Below, in pieces: positions 20,268-30,201 of a stretch of DNA of 64,000 bases. Under the pieces are notes generated by a model. The model was not told where the DNA came from. It searched no databases and worked only from the letters and a program-made list of their open reading frames with translations. Both the position numbers and the translations under genes were made by a program. The DNA comes from an uncultured Muribaculaceae bacterium. GTDB lineage: Bacteria > Bacteroidota > Bacteroidia > Bacteroidales > Muribaculaceae. Every line of letters starts with the position of its first letter. Position 1 is the first letter of the stretch. Where the stretch lies: NCBI GenBank assembly GCA_947174635.1, contig CAMWJS010000004.1:1-64000 (forward strand), in the 5' to 3' direction.

Positions 20268-21186
20268 CGATTCATCTGTAAGGATATCGGTTATAGTTCC
20301 GATGTATAATGCCATTGCCTATATCGACAATTGCATCAAATCTATACTCAATCAGGAAGAGAAAAACTTCGAGATATTGCTTATAGATGACGGGAGTACA
20401 GACGGATCGGGTGAAAAATGTGACAACTGGGGTAGAAAGGATGCACGCATACGTGTTTTTCACAAGAAAAACGAAGGTGTCAGCTCAGCAAGAAACATCG
20501 GCCTTGACAATGCCCGCGGTGAATGGGTCGCATTTATAGACGCAGACGATGAGGTTTCGCCTCAATATCTTTCCATTCCCGAAGAATTGCTTGGGTGTGA
20601 TGTGATTCTGAAAAATTTTATCGAGCGGACCAACGAGGCTGATTTGGAATTCAGAGTTTCACGGGCAGAATATCACGGGAAAAAATCAATAGTACGTTGG
20701 TTTATACGAGGACGGCACAATGCTCTTTGGGACAAGATTATCCGTAGAGACATAATCGGAGATACTCGGTTTGACTCTACAATATCAATCGGCGAGGACT
20801 TATTGTTTTTCGCAGCAGTTTTGCCTAAAATTTCCTGGATAGCTACTTGTGAATGTGGCCACTATATATATATCCGCCGACCATCGTCTGCAATGTCCAA
20901 ATCAAACGGAAGGAATCGGCTTGAAGGATATATTTTCAATAGTGAAAAACTTATAGCTTTGAGTGACAGGAGCTGTTGCTTATATCACTGCAAAACTTTG
21001 GCTGCACAACTATATATTCCTCTTATAAGAAATTATATCAATTTACTGACCCTTGAGCAACGTCGCAGATTTAAACAGGTCTACAGACAGATAAATATTT
21101 TCCACCTACCGTATCTCACTCTAAAAGAGAGGATTAAATTTATCTGGACTTTATTACTCTTTAAAGTCCGAACGGCAAATAAATAA
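20260..21186 (+). CDS. GT2 glycosyltransferase
   Basis: A 308-residue GT-A transferase with ISVIVPMYNAIAYIDNCI, IDDGSTDGSGEKCD, GVSSARNIGL and IDADDE. It overlaps the upstream acetyltransferase by 8 bases. The donor sugar is unknown. Confidence 0.88.
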   Translation: MNNDSSVRISVIVPMYNAIAYIDNCIKSILNQEEKNFEILLIDDGSTDGSGEKCDNWGRKDARIRVFHKKNEGVSSARNIGLDNARGEWVAFIDADDEVSPQYLSIPEELLGCDVILKNFIERTNEADLEFRVSRAEYHGKKSIVRWFIRGRHNALWDKIIRRDIIGDTRFDSTISIGEDLLFFAAVLPKISWIATCECGHYIYIRRPSSAMSKSNGRNRLEGYIFNSEKLIALSDRSCCLYHCKTLAAQLYIPLIRNYINLLTLEQRRRFKQVYRQINIFHLPYLTLKERIKFIWTLLLFKVRTANK

Positions 21187-21231
21187 TCCAAGACATCCTA
21201 TCCAGTTTATTACTTCAAAACAATAAATGCA

Positions 21232-22377
21232 ATGCCCCCTAAAATAGCCGGACTTAAAAACTGTTTTGGCTGCGGCTTATGTGCTGCGGCATGTCCACGC
21301 AAAATAATTGACATAAGGCTTGATGCCGATGGGTTTTACAGGCCGTTTATCGATGAGATCGACTCATGTATAAGATGCCATATATGCGATGAGACATGTG
21401 CATTTCTGAATCCGGATAATGAATTTCCTGCCCCGGTGGGGAGTTTTGCGGTGTGGAGCACAGATGATGAGACCAGAGCCAGGAGTTCATCGGGAGGTGT
21501 ATCGTTGGAAATTGCGCGTAAACTGATGTCTGACGGCTATAAATTCTGTGGTGTCAGATATGACATACAGAAACATCGTGCCGAACATTTTATCGCATCT
21601 ACACCTGAAGAGGCTATAGAAAGTTGTGGTAGCAAATATATCCAAAGCTACACACCGGACGCGTTCAAAAAAATTGATTTAAAAGAAAAATATCTCGTAG
21701 TGGGTACACCTTGTCAAATCGCTTCTTTCAGGAGGTATATCAGAAAGTTCAACCACGAAGATAATTTCGTGCTGATGGATTTTTATTGCCACAGCGTTCC
21801 ATCAATGCATGCATGGAAACATTATATTACTAAAGTAAAAAAAACGCATGGAGAAATGGCACGAGTGTCGTGGCGAGATAAAAAAAACGGATGGCACAAT
21901 TCATATCGTATTCTTATTGATCTCATCTCGCAAACCAAATCAGGAAGCCCAAATCAATATTCCTCAGCTTTTTCTGACGGAGATATTTTTTACCGCCTTT
22001 TTTTGTGGGATTTATGTAACAATGAAGCTTGTGAAAAATCATGCATATATAAAAAGAATAAATCTCAGGCGGACATAAGATTAGGAGATTTGTGGGGGAA
22101 TACATACCATAATGACAAAAAAGGAGTAAGCGCAGTCGTTGCATTCACTCCTAAAGGTAAATCTGTAATAGAAAATCTGGATACATGTGTCAGAAAGCCT
22201 CATACGTTCGAAGTTGTGACTGAAGGTCAGATGAAGAACAACATACGACATGCATCTATGCGCGGTCTAATGATTAAATATCTGAGAACCGGGCATGCAA
22301 GCACCGCTATAGTAAAAGCCCTGATTTTCATACAACGAATTATCAACAAAACAAACAGGATTTTAAAAATAAAATGA
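21232..22377 (+). CDS. F420H2-dehydrogenase beta-subunit-like iron-sulfur protein
   Basis: A 381-residue protein with two 4Fe-4S motifs at the N-terminus (Cys11, 14, 17, 21 and Cys46, 49, 52, 56) followed by the coenzyme F420 hydrogenase/dehydrogenase beta-subunit N- and C-terminal domains (SSSGGVSLEIARKLM, then VVGTPCQIASFRRY and DIRLGDLWG). F420 itself is not expected in Bacteroidales, so the electron carrier is probably different, for example flavin with ferredoxin. Such genes are found in polysaccharide loci next to pyruvyl-transferase-family genes, as here: the next ORF overlaps it by ATGA. Its chemical role is unknown. Confidence 0.85.
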   Translation: MPPKIAGLKNCFGCGLCAAACPRKIIDIRLDADGFYRPFIDEIDSCIRCHICDETCAFLNPDNEFPAPVGSFAVWSTDDETRARSSSGGVSLEIARKLMSDGYKFCGVRYDIQKHRAEHFIASTPEEAIESCGSKYIQSYTPDAFKKIDLKEKYLVVGTPCQIASFRRYIRKFNHEDNFVLMDFYCHSVPSMHAWKHYITKVKKTHGEMARVSWRDKKNGWHNSYRILIDLISQTKSGSPNQYSSAFSDGDIFYRLFLWDLCNNEACEKSCIYKKNKSQADIRLGDLWGNTYHNDKKGVSAVVAFTPKGKSVIENLDTCVRKPHTFEVVTEGQMKNNIRHASMRGLMIKYLRTGHASTAIVKALIFIQRIINKTNRILKIK

Positions 22378-23504
22378 ACGTGAAATCTGTCGGTATCATC
22401 ACCCAGCATAGAGTCAACAACTGGGGCTCATTTCTTCAGGCTTACGCAACACAGCTCTTTTTCGAACGCTTTCCTGATGTCAGATGCGAAATAATCGACT
22501 ATGTCTATCCTAACGAATTTCAACACAAAAATATACCTCTGCCACAGCAATCCTTGAGATCGATGATAGTCAAGCTTGCCAATAAACTGCACTTGTCAAA
22601 TATACAGCGCAAAGCTGATCGGTTGAATATCGCCATAGAGGAATGTCTGCACCTGTCATCTAAATTCCCGACATACGCTTCTCTTCAGCAATCAAGTCTT
22701 CACTATGATTTATATGTGACCGGAAGCGACCAGACGCTTAATCCGAAATTCACTTTCGGCGACACAAACTTTATGTTTTCGTGGGTAAAAGAGAATAATC
22801 CGAAGCTCATCTCTTTCGCGGCAAGCATGCCGGGACATTGCTTTCCAACAGAACATGAGGCTTCATATAAAAAGTTCCTCTCACGGTATGAAGCGATTTC
22901 TGTCAGGGAACAGAATTGCGTGGATTATCTGAGACAACTTACCGGAACAGATGTCGTGTGCCATCTTGACCCGACACTGTTGCTGACAGGCGATGAATGG
23001 ATTGAAAAACTTTCTCATTTGAAGAGGTATAAAAAACTACCAGACAAATATATCCTTCTATACAAGATAAACCATACTTTTGATGCGGCTCCTTACATTT
23101 ATGACCTGACTCGCTATATCCAGGAGAAGACGGGGCTGCCGGTAGTGTCACTCGGTAGTTCTATCCCTGATAAGTATCGCATAAAAGGCCGTAACATCAA
23201 GGATGCCGGTCCTCGTGATTTTGTGGAGATGTTTTCAAAAGCAAGCTATGTAGTAACGTCTTCATTCCATGGTACGGCATTCGCGATAAACTTCGGATGT
23301 CCTCTTTACAGTATTGTCCCTGAGAATGTGCAGGAAGACAGTCGACAGTCCAACCTTCTCAAATTGTGTAAAGCAGAGAATTGTATTGTTCCGAAAGGGA
23401 CTCCATTTGACAGTATCAATCCATGTTACGACAAGGAAATCTGCGATAAAATTCTTTTTGAGAAAGGAGCTGAAATGAAAGCATTTGTATCTAAACATTT
23501 ATAA
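22374..23504 (+). CDS. Polysaccharide pyruvyl transferase family protein (second copy)
   Basis: A 376-residue protein of the same family as 15440-16687 but clearly divergent from it. N-terminus VGIITQHRVNNWGSFLQAYA, middle VTGSDQTLNPKF, C-terminal YVVTSSFHGTAFAINFGCPL. The ATG overlaps the TGA of the iron-sulfur protein, indicating coupled translation and probably shared chemistry. It likely adds a pyruvyl ketal or a related modification to the repeat unit. Confidence 0.85.
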   Translation: MNVKSVGIITQHRVNNWGSFLQAYATQLFFERFPDVRCEIIDYVYPNEFQHKNIPLPQQSLRSMIVKLANKLHLSNIQRKADRLNIAIEECLHLSSKFPTYASLQQSSLHYDLYVTGSDQTLNPKFTFGDTNFMFSWVKENNPKLISFAASMPGHCFPTEHEASYKKFLSRYEAISVREQNCVDYLRQLTGTDVVCHLDPTLLLTGDEWIEKLSHLKRYKKLPDKYILLYKINHTFDAAPYIYDLTRYIQEKTGLPVVSLGSSIPDKYRIKGRNIKDAGPRDFVEMFSKASYVVTSSFHGTAFAINFGCPLYSIVPENVQEDSRQSNLLKLCKAENCIVPKGTPFDSINPCYDKEICDKILFEKGAEMKAFVSKHL

Positions 23505-23518
23505 TATTTCTCAGATAT

Positions 23519-24619
23519 ATGGTAAAATATGATTTAAAATATGTCGATACCGTGTCTCAGCAGGAGATGGCTGATAGTTTCAATAAAGATTACTTCATTG
23601 ATGAATCCCTATCATATCGGCATATTACCAACGCCATAGTTTCACCCAAAGGCGTCTGCACTGATGAATACGCAAATAAGCAGGGGGAGGTAAACAACAG
23701 ATTAACAGGAGATTACATATACTTAGGCGAATGGCTTGGAATATGGGGGCATTGTATTACTGACAATATTAAAAAACTTTGGGTTGTAAACAGGTTTAAA
23801 TCTGAGGCAAAAGCCAAAACCTGGAGACTATGCGTCGCTAAACCGTTCAAGGGGAACTATCCTGACAATTTCAAGAAACTTCTTGCCAAAGCTGGTATAA
23901 ATTTTGATGACATTGTATTTATTGAAGAGCCAACTCAGATAGACAATCTCATTGTACCCGAAGACAGTATTGTGGTAAAGGGCAATTCCCGATATTACTA
24001 CAAAGAGTATTCAGAAATAATAAATGCGATCCGCAATTCAATCCCCCAAACAGACAAGACCCCTGACAAAATATACTTTACACGTACACAAATTAAAAAG
24101 AAGAATCGTGATTTTGGAGAAAAATCAATAGAGAATATATTCCGTCAAATGGGTTATGCAATATACTCCCCCGAATTACTGCCCTTAGACGAACAACTCT
24201 CATTATTGCGGAATTGTAAATATTTTGCCTGTACGGAGGGAAGCATCGCACATAATGTCATCTTTTGCAATGACAATGTCAATATAGTCATAATACGTAA
24301 GGTATGCGGACTTATCAGCTATCAGTTCACACTTATGGATATGCGCAATGCTCATGCGACGTATATTGACAGCGGCTTGACATTGTATTATGCATTTGCA
24401 TTCTGGTCGGGTCCATTTTTACTATGTGTCAGGGACAATCTCATCAATTACGCTAAAGATTTCAAAGGACTGATTCTGAAGCCTCATCTCTCGAAAAAAG
24501 CTTTATTCGGTTATCTCCGGCTACTTACATATAAATGTTTAAGAGGTCGAACAAAACCTCGCAAGTGTAATAACTTCGGCTTTTACAAAAAACTATTTAC
24601 AAAACTTTTATGGCATTAG
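23519..24619 (+). CDS. GT61-family glycosyltransferase (DUF563)
   Basis: A 366-residue protein resembling glycosyltransferase family 61. Visible pieces are YLGEWLGIWGHCITDNI near residue 67, DKIYFTRTQ, and the C-terminal FACTEGSIAHNVIFC, which matches the acidic-x-Gly, Ser and His pattern of the family. Role: addition of a sugar, often xylose or a hexosamine in other GT61 proteins, but the sugar here is unknown. Confidence 0.8.
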   Translation: MVKYDLKYVDTVSQQEMADSFNKDYFIDESLSYRHITNAIVSPKGVCTDEYANKQGEVNNRLTGDYIYLGEWLGIWGHCITDNIKKLWVVNRFKSEAKAKTWRLCVAKPFKGNYPDNFKKLLAKAGINFDDIVFIEEPTQIDNLIVPEDSIVVKGNSRYYYKEYSEIINAIRNSIPQTDKTPDKIYFTRTQIKKKNRDFGEKSIENIFRQMGYAIYSPELLPLDEQLSLLRNCKYFACTEGSIAHNVIFCNDNVNIVIIRKVCGLISYQFTLMDMRNAHATYIDSGLTLYYAFAFWSGPFLLCVRDNLINYAKDFKGLILKPHLSKKALFGYLRLLTYKCLRGRTKPRKCNNFGFYKKLFTKLLWH

Positions 24620-24671
24620 TCATAATAACCCAATAATCAACCCATCTTATAAATCCCATAACGTAAAATAA

Positions 24672-25391
24672 ATGCAAATACTTCATTATATAAAAAGTGT
24701 TCTTTCCGCGATCAAATGCCTGACGTGTGGAATAAAACATACAAAAGGAGCAACTATCTCATTATCAGCCCATATAGGGGGAGGCAAAGGAATCATAATG
24801 GGAACAAGAGTCCATATAAGCCGTCGTGCATCTGTCCTATCCGAACCGGGTGCAAAGATTTTATTAAACGGAAACACACGTTTACAACCCGACTCAAAAA
24901 TACAAGCACTCTGCGGTTCAACTGTCCATATTCAAAAAAATACTATGCTTTATCCAGACAGTCTTATATATGCCCACAGGAACAGTGAAATCATATTCGG
25001 AGAGGGATCCATGCTTTCAAAATACAGTTCAATCTCATCAGAAAACTCCGTATCTATAGGTAACAACGTACTAATGGGGCCAAATGTATTTATTGCAGAC
25101 TATAACCATGAGTATCGGGATATCACAAAACCAATCAACCAACAAGGGCATATAAGCCGCGACAAAGAAGGGAAACCCAACAGAATCATTATAGAGGACG
25201 GTTGCTGGATTGGCAAAAATGCAGTTGTCGTAGGCAATGTGCATATCGGTCGTAATTCTGTGATAGGCGCAAATTCAACAGTAGTAAAAGATATTCCGGC
25301 TTATTGCGTAGCCGCAGGCAACCCTGCCAAAGTTCTGAAGAGATTCGATTTTACGTCAGGTCAATGGATTCGAGTCAATCAAAATTGTTGA
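24672..25391 (+). CDS. Hexapeptide-repeat O-acetyltransferase (WbbJ-like)
   Basis: A 239-residue left-handed beta-helix protein. Several imperfect hexapeptide turns precede VLMGPNVFIADYNHEYRD, where the catalytic-type His lies, then IIEDGCWIGKNAVVVGN and VIGANSTVVKDIPAYCVAAGNPAKVL. Expected to acetylate a capsule sugar. This is the second soluble acetyltransferase in the locus, besides the membrane acyltransferase at 11240. Confidence 0.87.
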   Translation: MQILHYIKSVLSAIKCLTCGIKHTKGATISLSAHIGGGKGIIMGTRVHISRRASVLSEPGAKILLNGNTRLQPDSKIQALCGSTVHIQKNTMLYPDSLIYAHRNSEIIFGEGSMLSKYSSISSENSVSIGNNVLMGPNVFIADYNHEYRDITKPINQQGHISRDKEGKPNRIIIEDGCWIGKNAVVVGNVHIGRNSVIGANSTVVKDIPAYCVAAGNPAKVLKRFDFTSGQWIRVNQNC

Positions 25392-25452
25392 AAAGTCAAT
25401 TATACGGAAACAGAATAGATATTCCGGTGAATAAAATTAAACCAACAAGAAA

Positions 25453-26739
25453 ATGATAAAGCTATTAAGGCAATTTCTTGCCGACAGCAAAGAATTATTA
25501 TATACCCCTCCAAGCGACAAGAATGTACGCGGTATGGCAATGATAGTTACAGTATTCGCCATACTTGGGGTGTCAATCGGAATACCTTTCACCGGTGACA
25601 GTTCCTACTATGTAGTTTTAATAATCGGTACACTGTTTCTGATATATCGCGGAGGGTTCAAGATTTCCGCTCCATTTATAGCCCTTTATTTTATAATAAT
25701 ACTGAACATACTCGTCGTTGATATTCCTCCGTTTTTCAAACCGTTGCAGCGTGCGATGCTTTTCATACTCCTGACTCTGACTTGCACTTCGGCGATGGAA
25801 ACATCAGTGGCTACTAAATTCAGGGCATATCTTTTCCGATACATTGCTTTTGGAATGATTATCCTATCGGTCGGGTCTTTTTTCTGTTTCTTTTTGGGAA
25901 TCAACCTTATGATTCCTGAAAAAATTGCTGAAGCATACGGAGGCTATCAGTCAAGAGGCGGATGGTTCGGTGGGCTTACCACACACTCCATGATGCTCGG
26001 CCCGATCTCGATGATTTCTGCTCTGGCATTCTATTTCCTGTATCAAAAGAGTGGCCGTAAATTATACCTCTTGCTATTTTTTGTATCAGCAATGAGCGCA
26101 GTCTTTGCCGCAAGCCGCAGTGCCCTGCTGGGATTGGTTGTGGCTATTGTCTACAATCTTATGTTCGGCAAGGTAAATTCAAAAATGCGCAAACGAATGA
26201 TAAGCATTCTCGCGATATCGGCAATACTTACAATTCCTATTGCCGGAGTCGCATTTAAAGGTCTTATTAATAAACAGGAAAGCCGGAATGCGCAATCGTC
26301 TTCACTCAATACCCGTCAAGGGAAATTCGATTCCCGAATAGAAGAGTTCAAGTCATCACCAATTTTCGGCATCGGATTTTGTACCGTCGATCCGGACTCC
26401 GGGGATTGTGATTCTTCGACAGGGCGCATCGAGCCGGGCACATCGCATCTGTCAGTACTGTCAATGACGGGGCTTGCAGGATTTGTTGTGTATCTGATGA
26501 TATTATATAAGGCATATCGCAACACAAAATTCATAAAAAATCTACATAGCCGTTTCGTATTCGCTTGCTTTATCGCATTTTTTATGCATGCTTGGTTTGA
26601 GGGCTATATATTTGCCGCAGGTGGATTTCTGGCGTTGGTCTACTGGCTTGTCATCGGACAATGTATAGATTGTGACAAAATTTCAAAGATAATGTCGTCA
26701 GGGGCAATCAAACAGCCAAAAAGCAAATATTTGAGATGA
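25453..26739 (+). CDS. Wzy-type O-antigen/capsule polymerase
   Basis: A 428-residue membrane protein with about ten to twelve hydrophobic segments and a larger external loop (around residues 270-330) ahead of SHLSVLSMTGLAGFVVYLM, the layout of Wzy_C/O-antigen ligase family proteins. ASRSALLGLVVAIVYN is the conserved membrane motif. It should join repeat units on the periplasmic side. Only one such gene is present, so it is the probable polymerase. The stop overlaps the next start (ATGA). Confidence 0.85.
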   Translation: MIKLLRQFLADSKELLYTPPSDKNVRGMAMIVTVFAILGVSIGIPFTGDSSYYVVLIIGTLFLIYRGGFKISAPFIALYFIIILNILVVDIPPFFKPLQRAMLFILLTLTCTSAMETSVATKFRAYLFRYIAFGMIILSVGSFFCFFLGINLMIPEKIAEAYGGYQSRGGWFGGLTTHSMMLGPISMISALAFYFLYQKSGRKLYLLLFFVSAMSAVFAASRSALLGLVVAIVYNLMFGKVNSKMRKRMISILAISAILTIPIAGVAFKGLINKQESRNAQSSSLNTRQGKFDSRIEEFKSSPIFGIGFCTVDPDSGDCDSSTGRIEPGTSHLSVLSMTGLAGFVVYLMILYKAYRNTKFIKNLHSRFVFACFIAFFMHAWFEGYIFAAGGFLALVYWLVIGQCIDCDKISKIMSSGAIKQPKSKYLR

Positions 26740-27869
26740 AAATTGTATTTGTGAGTGTCGTGCTTAACAGTCATCAGGTCGGAGTTGCTGACAGACTGTT
26801 TGACATTACAGGCGGGAATTTCAGATTTATAGAGACCGGTCAGACCCAAGAACTTGACAAAAAAGGAGGCGAGGATTTCTCATCCAGGCCTTATCTGATC
26901 AAGGCAAATGACAAGAAAGAGGAGTTGTACAGACTGATTGAAGAAGCTGACGTAATGGTTTACGGAGCAGCTCCGCTTGAATATCTGCGTCATAGGGTAA
27001 AGACCGGAAAGCTGATGTTTCTCTACAGCGAACGCTGGCTCAAACGCGGATTAAAGAATCTCCTCTCGCCAAGGCTGTTGCGACAGCAACTATTCTATCA
27101 TCTGCACTGTCACGGCAAACCGGTATATGCTCTATGCGCAAGCGCTTTTGCCGCAGGCGACTTCAATATGCTGTTTGCATTCAGAAACAAATGTTTCAAA
27201 TGGGGATACTTCCCACCGACACCCGAAATAAATTTCAACGAAATCTCATGCCAAACAAATGAGGATAATGAAATAAATATCCTCTGGACCGGACGATTCA
27301 TTTCGTGGAAACATCCGGAAATGATGATCGGTCTTGCAAAACGGCTGCAATCGGAGGGTTGCAAATACCGGATTTCAATGATTGGAGAAGGAGAACTGAG
27401 GCCTCTTGTTGAGAAAGAAGCGCTCGAAAATAATCTCAATATAAAATTCGAAGGCGCACTCAGCAACCGAAAGGTACAGGAAATCATGCGCCGGCATCAT
27501 ATATTCTGCTTCACCAGCGACCGTCAGGAAGGATGGGGTGCTGTGCTCAACGAAGCAATGGGCAACGGATGCTGCCCTGTGGCGTCATCAGAAGCCGGTG
27601 CCACACTGTTCCTTGTCAAAGAGGGTCAGAACGGATATACGTTCAATCCCAACAATCCGGAAGACTTTCATCAGAAAGTCATTTCCTTGATAAATAATCG
27701 TGAACAACTCATTGAAATGCGAAAAAACGCTTTTGCTACAATTCATGATTTATGGAATGCCAGAATAGCAGCACAAAATCTGTACTTGTTGTCAGTTGAT
27801 ATATTAAACAACAACATCCCTTCAATAACAGTAGGGCCATGTTCAAAAGCCGATAAATTTAACTTATGA
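26736..27869 (+). CDS. GT4 glycosyltransferase
   Basis: A 377-residue GT-B fold transferase. The C-terminal half has NILWTGRFISWKHPEMMI, MIGEGELRPLVE, and SDRQEGWGAVLNEAMGNGC, the E-x7-E-type motif that holds the donor nucleotide sugar in GT4 enzymes. The ATG overlaps the polymerase stop and its own stop overlaps the next GT4 start, giving a tight three-gene string. Confidence 0.88.
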   Translation: MKIVFVSVVLNSHQVGVADRLFDITGGNFRFIETGQTQELDKKGGEDFSSRPYLIKANDKKEELYRLIEEADVMVYGAAPLEYLRHRVKTGKLMFLYSERWLKRGLKNLLSPRLLRQQLFYHLHCHGKPVYALCASAFAAGDFNMLFAFRNKCFKWGYFPPTPEINFNEISCQTNEDNEINILWTGRFISWKHPEMMIGLAKRLQSEGCKYRISMIGEGELRPLVEKEALENNLNIKFEGALSNRKVQEIMRRHHIFCFTSDRQEGWGAVLNEAMGNGCCPVASSEAGATLFLVKEGQNGYTFNPNNPEDFHQKVISLINNREQLIEMRKNAFATIHDLWNARIAAQNLYLLSVDILNNNIPSITVGPCSKADKFNL

Positions 27870-29020
27870 AAGTAATCCAATTACTGTCTCGCATACAGGC
27901 CGAATCAGATGGAGTAGCCAATTGCGGGCGCAATCTATCACTCGCTCTTGACAGGAAAGTAGATCTGGAAGTTCACATCCTTAATGTCAAAGGAGATATT
28001 CCGCCTACGTTAAATGTCAAACTATATGATATTAAATATTTTCCCAAATTGCTAAAACCATTAAATGCGCTTTGTGTTTCGCCTCAGATGAGCAAAGGTG
28101 TATGTAATGCGATGGAAGATACAGATATCATTCATGCTCACAGTCTTTGGATGATGCAAACATATTATGCTTATAAAGCTGTAAAAGGGAAAAATGTTAA
28201 GCTCTGCATACACATTCACGGGACACTCTCACCTTGGGCATTACAACGCTCAAGGCTTAAAAAGCAATTTTCGTCAATATTCTTGAAACAACGTAAAGCG
28301 CTCGAAAGAGCGGATCTGTTAATAGCATCGTGCAAAGAAGAATATAATGACATCCGAAACTACGGACTAAAAAATCCCGTAGCCATCATCACTAACGGAA
28401 TTGAAATACCAGAGCTTCCGTCATCTTCTGTAAAAAAAGAGAAAACGTTAGTGTTTCTTTCAAGAATACACCCGAAAAAGGGTATTGACACGTTACTCAA
28501 ATCTTGGAAAAATATTCAGGATATGTTTCCGGACTGGAATCTTCAAATAGCCGGCAATGACTCGAATGAATATGCAACAAGCCTGAAAAACGAATGCGCA
28601 GCACTACAATGCGAACGCGTAAAGTTCACTGGAGAACTACGAGGTAAAGAAAAATATCAATTTCTCGCTAATGCTTCATTATTTGTTCTACCCACGTTTT
28701 CAGAGAACTTCGGTATCGCAGTCGGAGAGGCTCTTGCTTGCGGGACGCCTGTAATTACTACGACCGGGGCGCCGTGGAGCGGATTGACCGACAATAACTG
28801 CGGACAATGGATTAATCTCTCGGTCGACAATCTGACCCGCGCTCTTGAAGATATGATGTCGCGTCCTGTTGATGAACTGGCTCGCATGGGTCAGAACGGA
28901 CGGGAATGGATGAAACGCGACTTTTCATGGGAGGAGATTGCCAACCGTACAATACGTTCGTATGAGTGGCTTCTCAATCCTGACCAAATTGAAAAACCTG
29001 ATTGGATATACATCGATTGA
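27866..29020 (+). CDS. GT4 glycosyltransferase
   Basis: A 384-residue GT-B transferase with the N-terminal QLLSRIQAESDGVANCGRNL, VFLSRIHPKKGIDTLLK and FSENFGIAVGEALACGTPVI (E-x7-E donor-binding motif). Overlaps the preceding gene by 4 bases. Sugar unknown. Confidence 0.9.
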   Translation: MKVIQLLSRIQAESDGVANCGRNLSLALDRKVDLEVHILNVKGDIPPTLNVKLYDIKYFPKLLKPLNALCVSPQMSKGVCNAMEDTDIIHAHSLWMMQTYYAYKAVKGKNVKLCIHIHGTLSPWALQRSRLKKQFSSIFLKQRKALERADLLIASCKEEYNDIRNYGLKNPVAIITNGIEIPELPSSSVKKEKTLVFLSRIHPKKGIDTLLKSWKNIQDMFPDWNLQIAGNDSNEYATSLKNECAALQCERVKFTGELRGKEKYQFLANASLFVLPTFSENFGIAVGEALACGTPVITTTGAPWSGLTDNNCGQWINLSVDNLTRALEDMMSRPVDELARMGQNGREWMKRDFSWEEIANRTIRSYEWLLNPDQIEKPDWIYID

Positions 29021-29067
29021 AGTAAATCTATCGTAATACATTCCTATCAATATCATAACTATAAATC

Positions 29068-30168
29068 ATGGAGCAGATTACTGTCACATCACCTTTGCTT
29101 CCAGACTTGGGCGAATTTACGGATATGCTCAAGGATATATGGGCAAAGAAATGGATTACAAACAACGGCGAGTATCACCGCCGACTTGAGGGTGCTCTTG
29201 CAGAATATCTCAAGGTGCCCTACGTATCGCTTTTCACCAACGGGACTCTGCCGCTTATCACGGCATTGCAGGCGTTGCGCATCACCGGCGAAGTCATCAC
29301 TTCGCCATATAGCTTTGTGGCCACGACCCATTCGCTATGGTGGAACGGCATCAAGCCTGTATTCGTAGACATTGATCCGGCCACGGGCAATATAGACCCT
29401 GACAAAATTGAGGCTGCCATCACTCCAAAGACAACCGCCATAATGCCGGTGCATGTCTATGGCAAGCCTTGCGACACGGAACGCATTCAGGCCATAGCCG
29501 ACAAATACGGGCTTAAGGTCATCTATGATGCCGCTCATGCTTTCGGAGTGGAGGTCAACGGCCAGAGCATACTGAGAGCCGGCGACATGTCGACACTCAG
29601 CTTCCACGCCACGAAGGTCTACAACACCATCGAGGGTGGCGCTCTTGTGATGCATGACGCAAAGACGAAGCAGCGCATCGACTATCTGAAAAATTTCGGT
29701 TTTGCGGGTGAAACAGAGGTTGTGGCTCCCGGCATCAACTCCAAAATGGATGAGGTGCGTTCAGCCTATGGTCTGCTCGCCTTACGTCAGGTCGACGAGG
29801 CGATAGAAGCACGCCATCAGGCGGCTATTCGCTACCGTGAAGCTCTCAGAGGGGTAGACGGCGTGACATTTTTTGACGACATGCCCGGGGTAAGACACAA
29901 TTACAGCTATTTCCCAATTTTCATTGATGCTGATAAGTTTGGCATGACGCGTGACGAACTGTATTTCAAGATGCGAGAAGCCAACGTATTGGGTCGCCGC
30001 TATTTCTATCCTTTGATATCGGAATTTACAACCTATCGCGGACTTCCGTCGGCAGCGAAGGAAAATCTACCGGTTGCACACCGCATGGCTGATACGGTGA
30101 TATGCCTGCCGATGCACCACGCATTGACAAATGAAGATATTGAACGAGTAATAAATTTAATAAAATAA
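29068..30168 (+). CDS. DegT/DnrJ/EryC1/StrS sugar aminotransferase
   Basis: A 366-residue PLP-dependent aminotransferase of nucleotide sugars. The Schiff-base lysine is Lys183 in SFHATKVYNTIEGGA, the PLP-binding region is IYDAAHAFGVEVNG, and the start ITVTSPLLPDLGEF with WITNNGEYHRRLE resembles FdtB/WcfR-like members. It should put an amino group on a 3- or 4-keto-deoxy sugar; the CapD/WbpM-type 4,6-dehydratase at 45690 could supply the 4-keto substrate. It lies directly before the ATP-grasp and opine-dehydrogenase-like genes, and the amine it makes could be a site for further acylation. Composition is higher in GC than the next genes. Position of the keto group is inferred, not seen. Confidence 0.9.
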   Translation: MEQITVTSPLLPDLGEFTDMLKDIWAKKWITNNGEYHRRLEGALAEYLKVPYVSLFTNGTLPLITALQALRITGEVITSPYSFVATTHSLWWNGIKPVFVDIDPATGNIDPDKIEAAITPKTTAIMPVHVYGKPCDTERIQAIADKYGLKVIYDAAHAFGVEVNGQSILRAGDMSTLSFHATKVYNTIEGGALVMHDAKTKQRIDYLKNFGFAGETEVVAPGINSKMDEVRSAYGLLALRQVDEAIEARHQAAIRYREALRGVDGVTFFDDMPGVRHNYSYFPIFIDADKFGMTRDELYFKMREANVLGRRYFYPLISEFTTYRGLPSAAKENLPVAHRMADTVICLPMHHALTNEDIERVINLIK

Positions 30169-30201
30169 TCATTATCTGCTATCTATCAATTTTATAATTG
30201 C

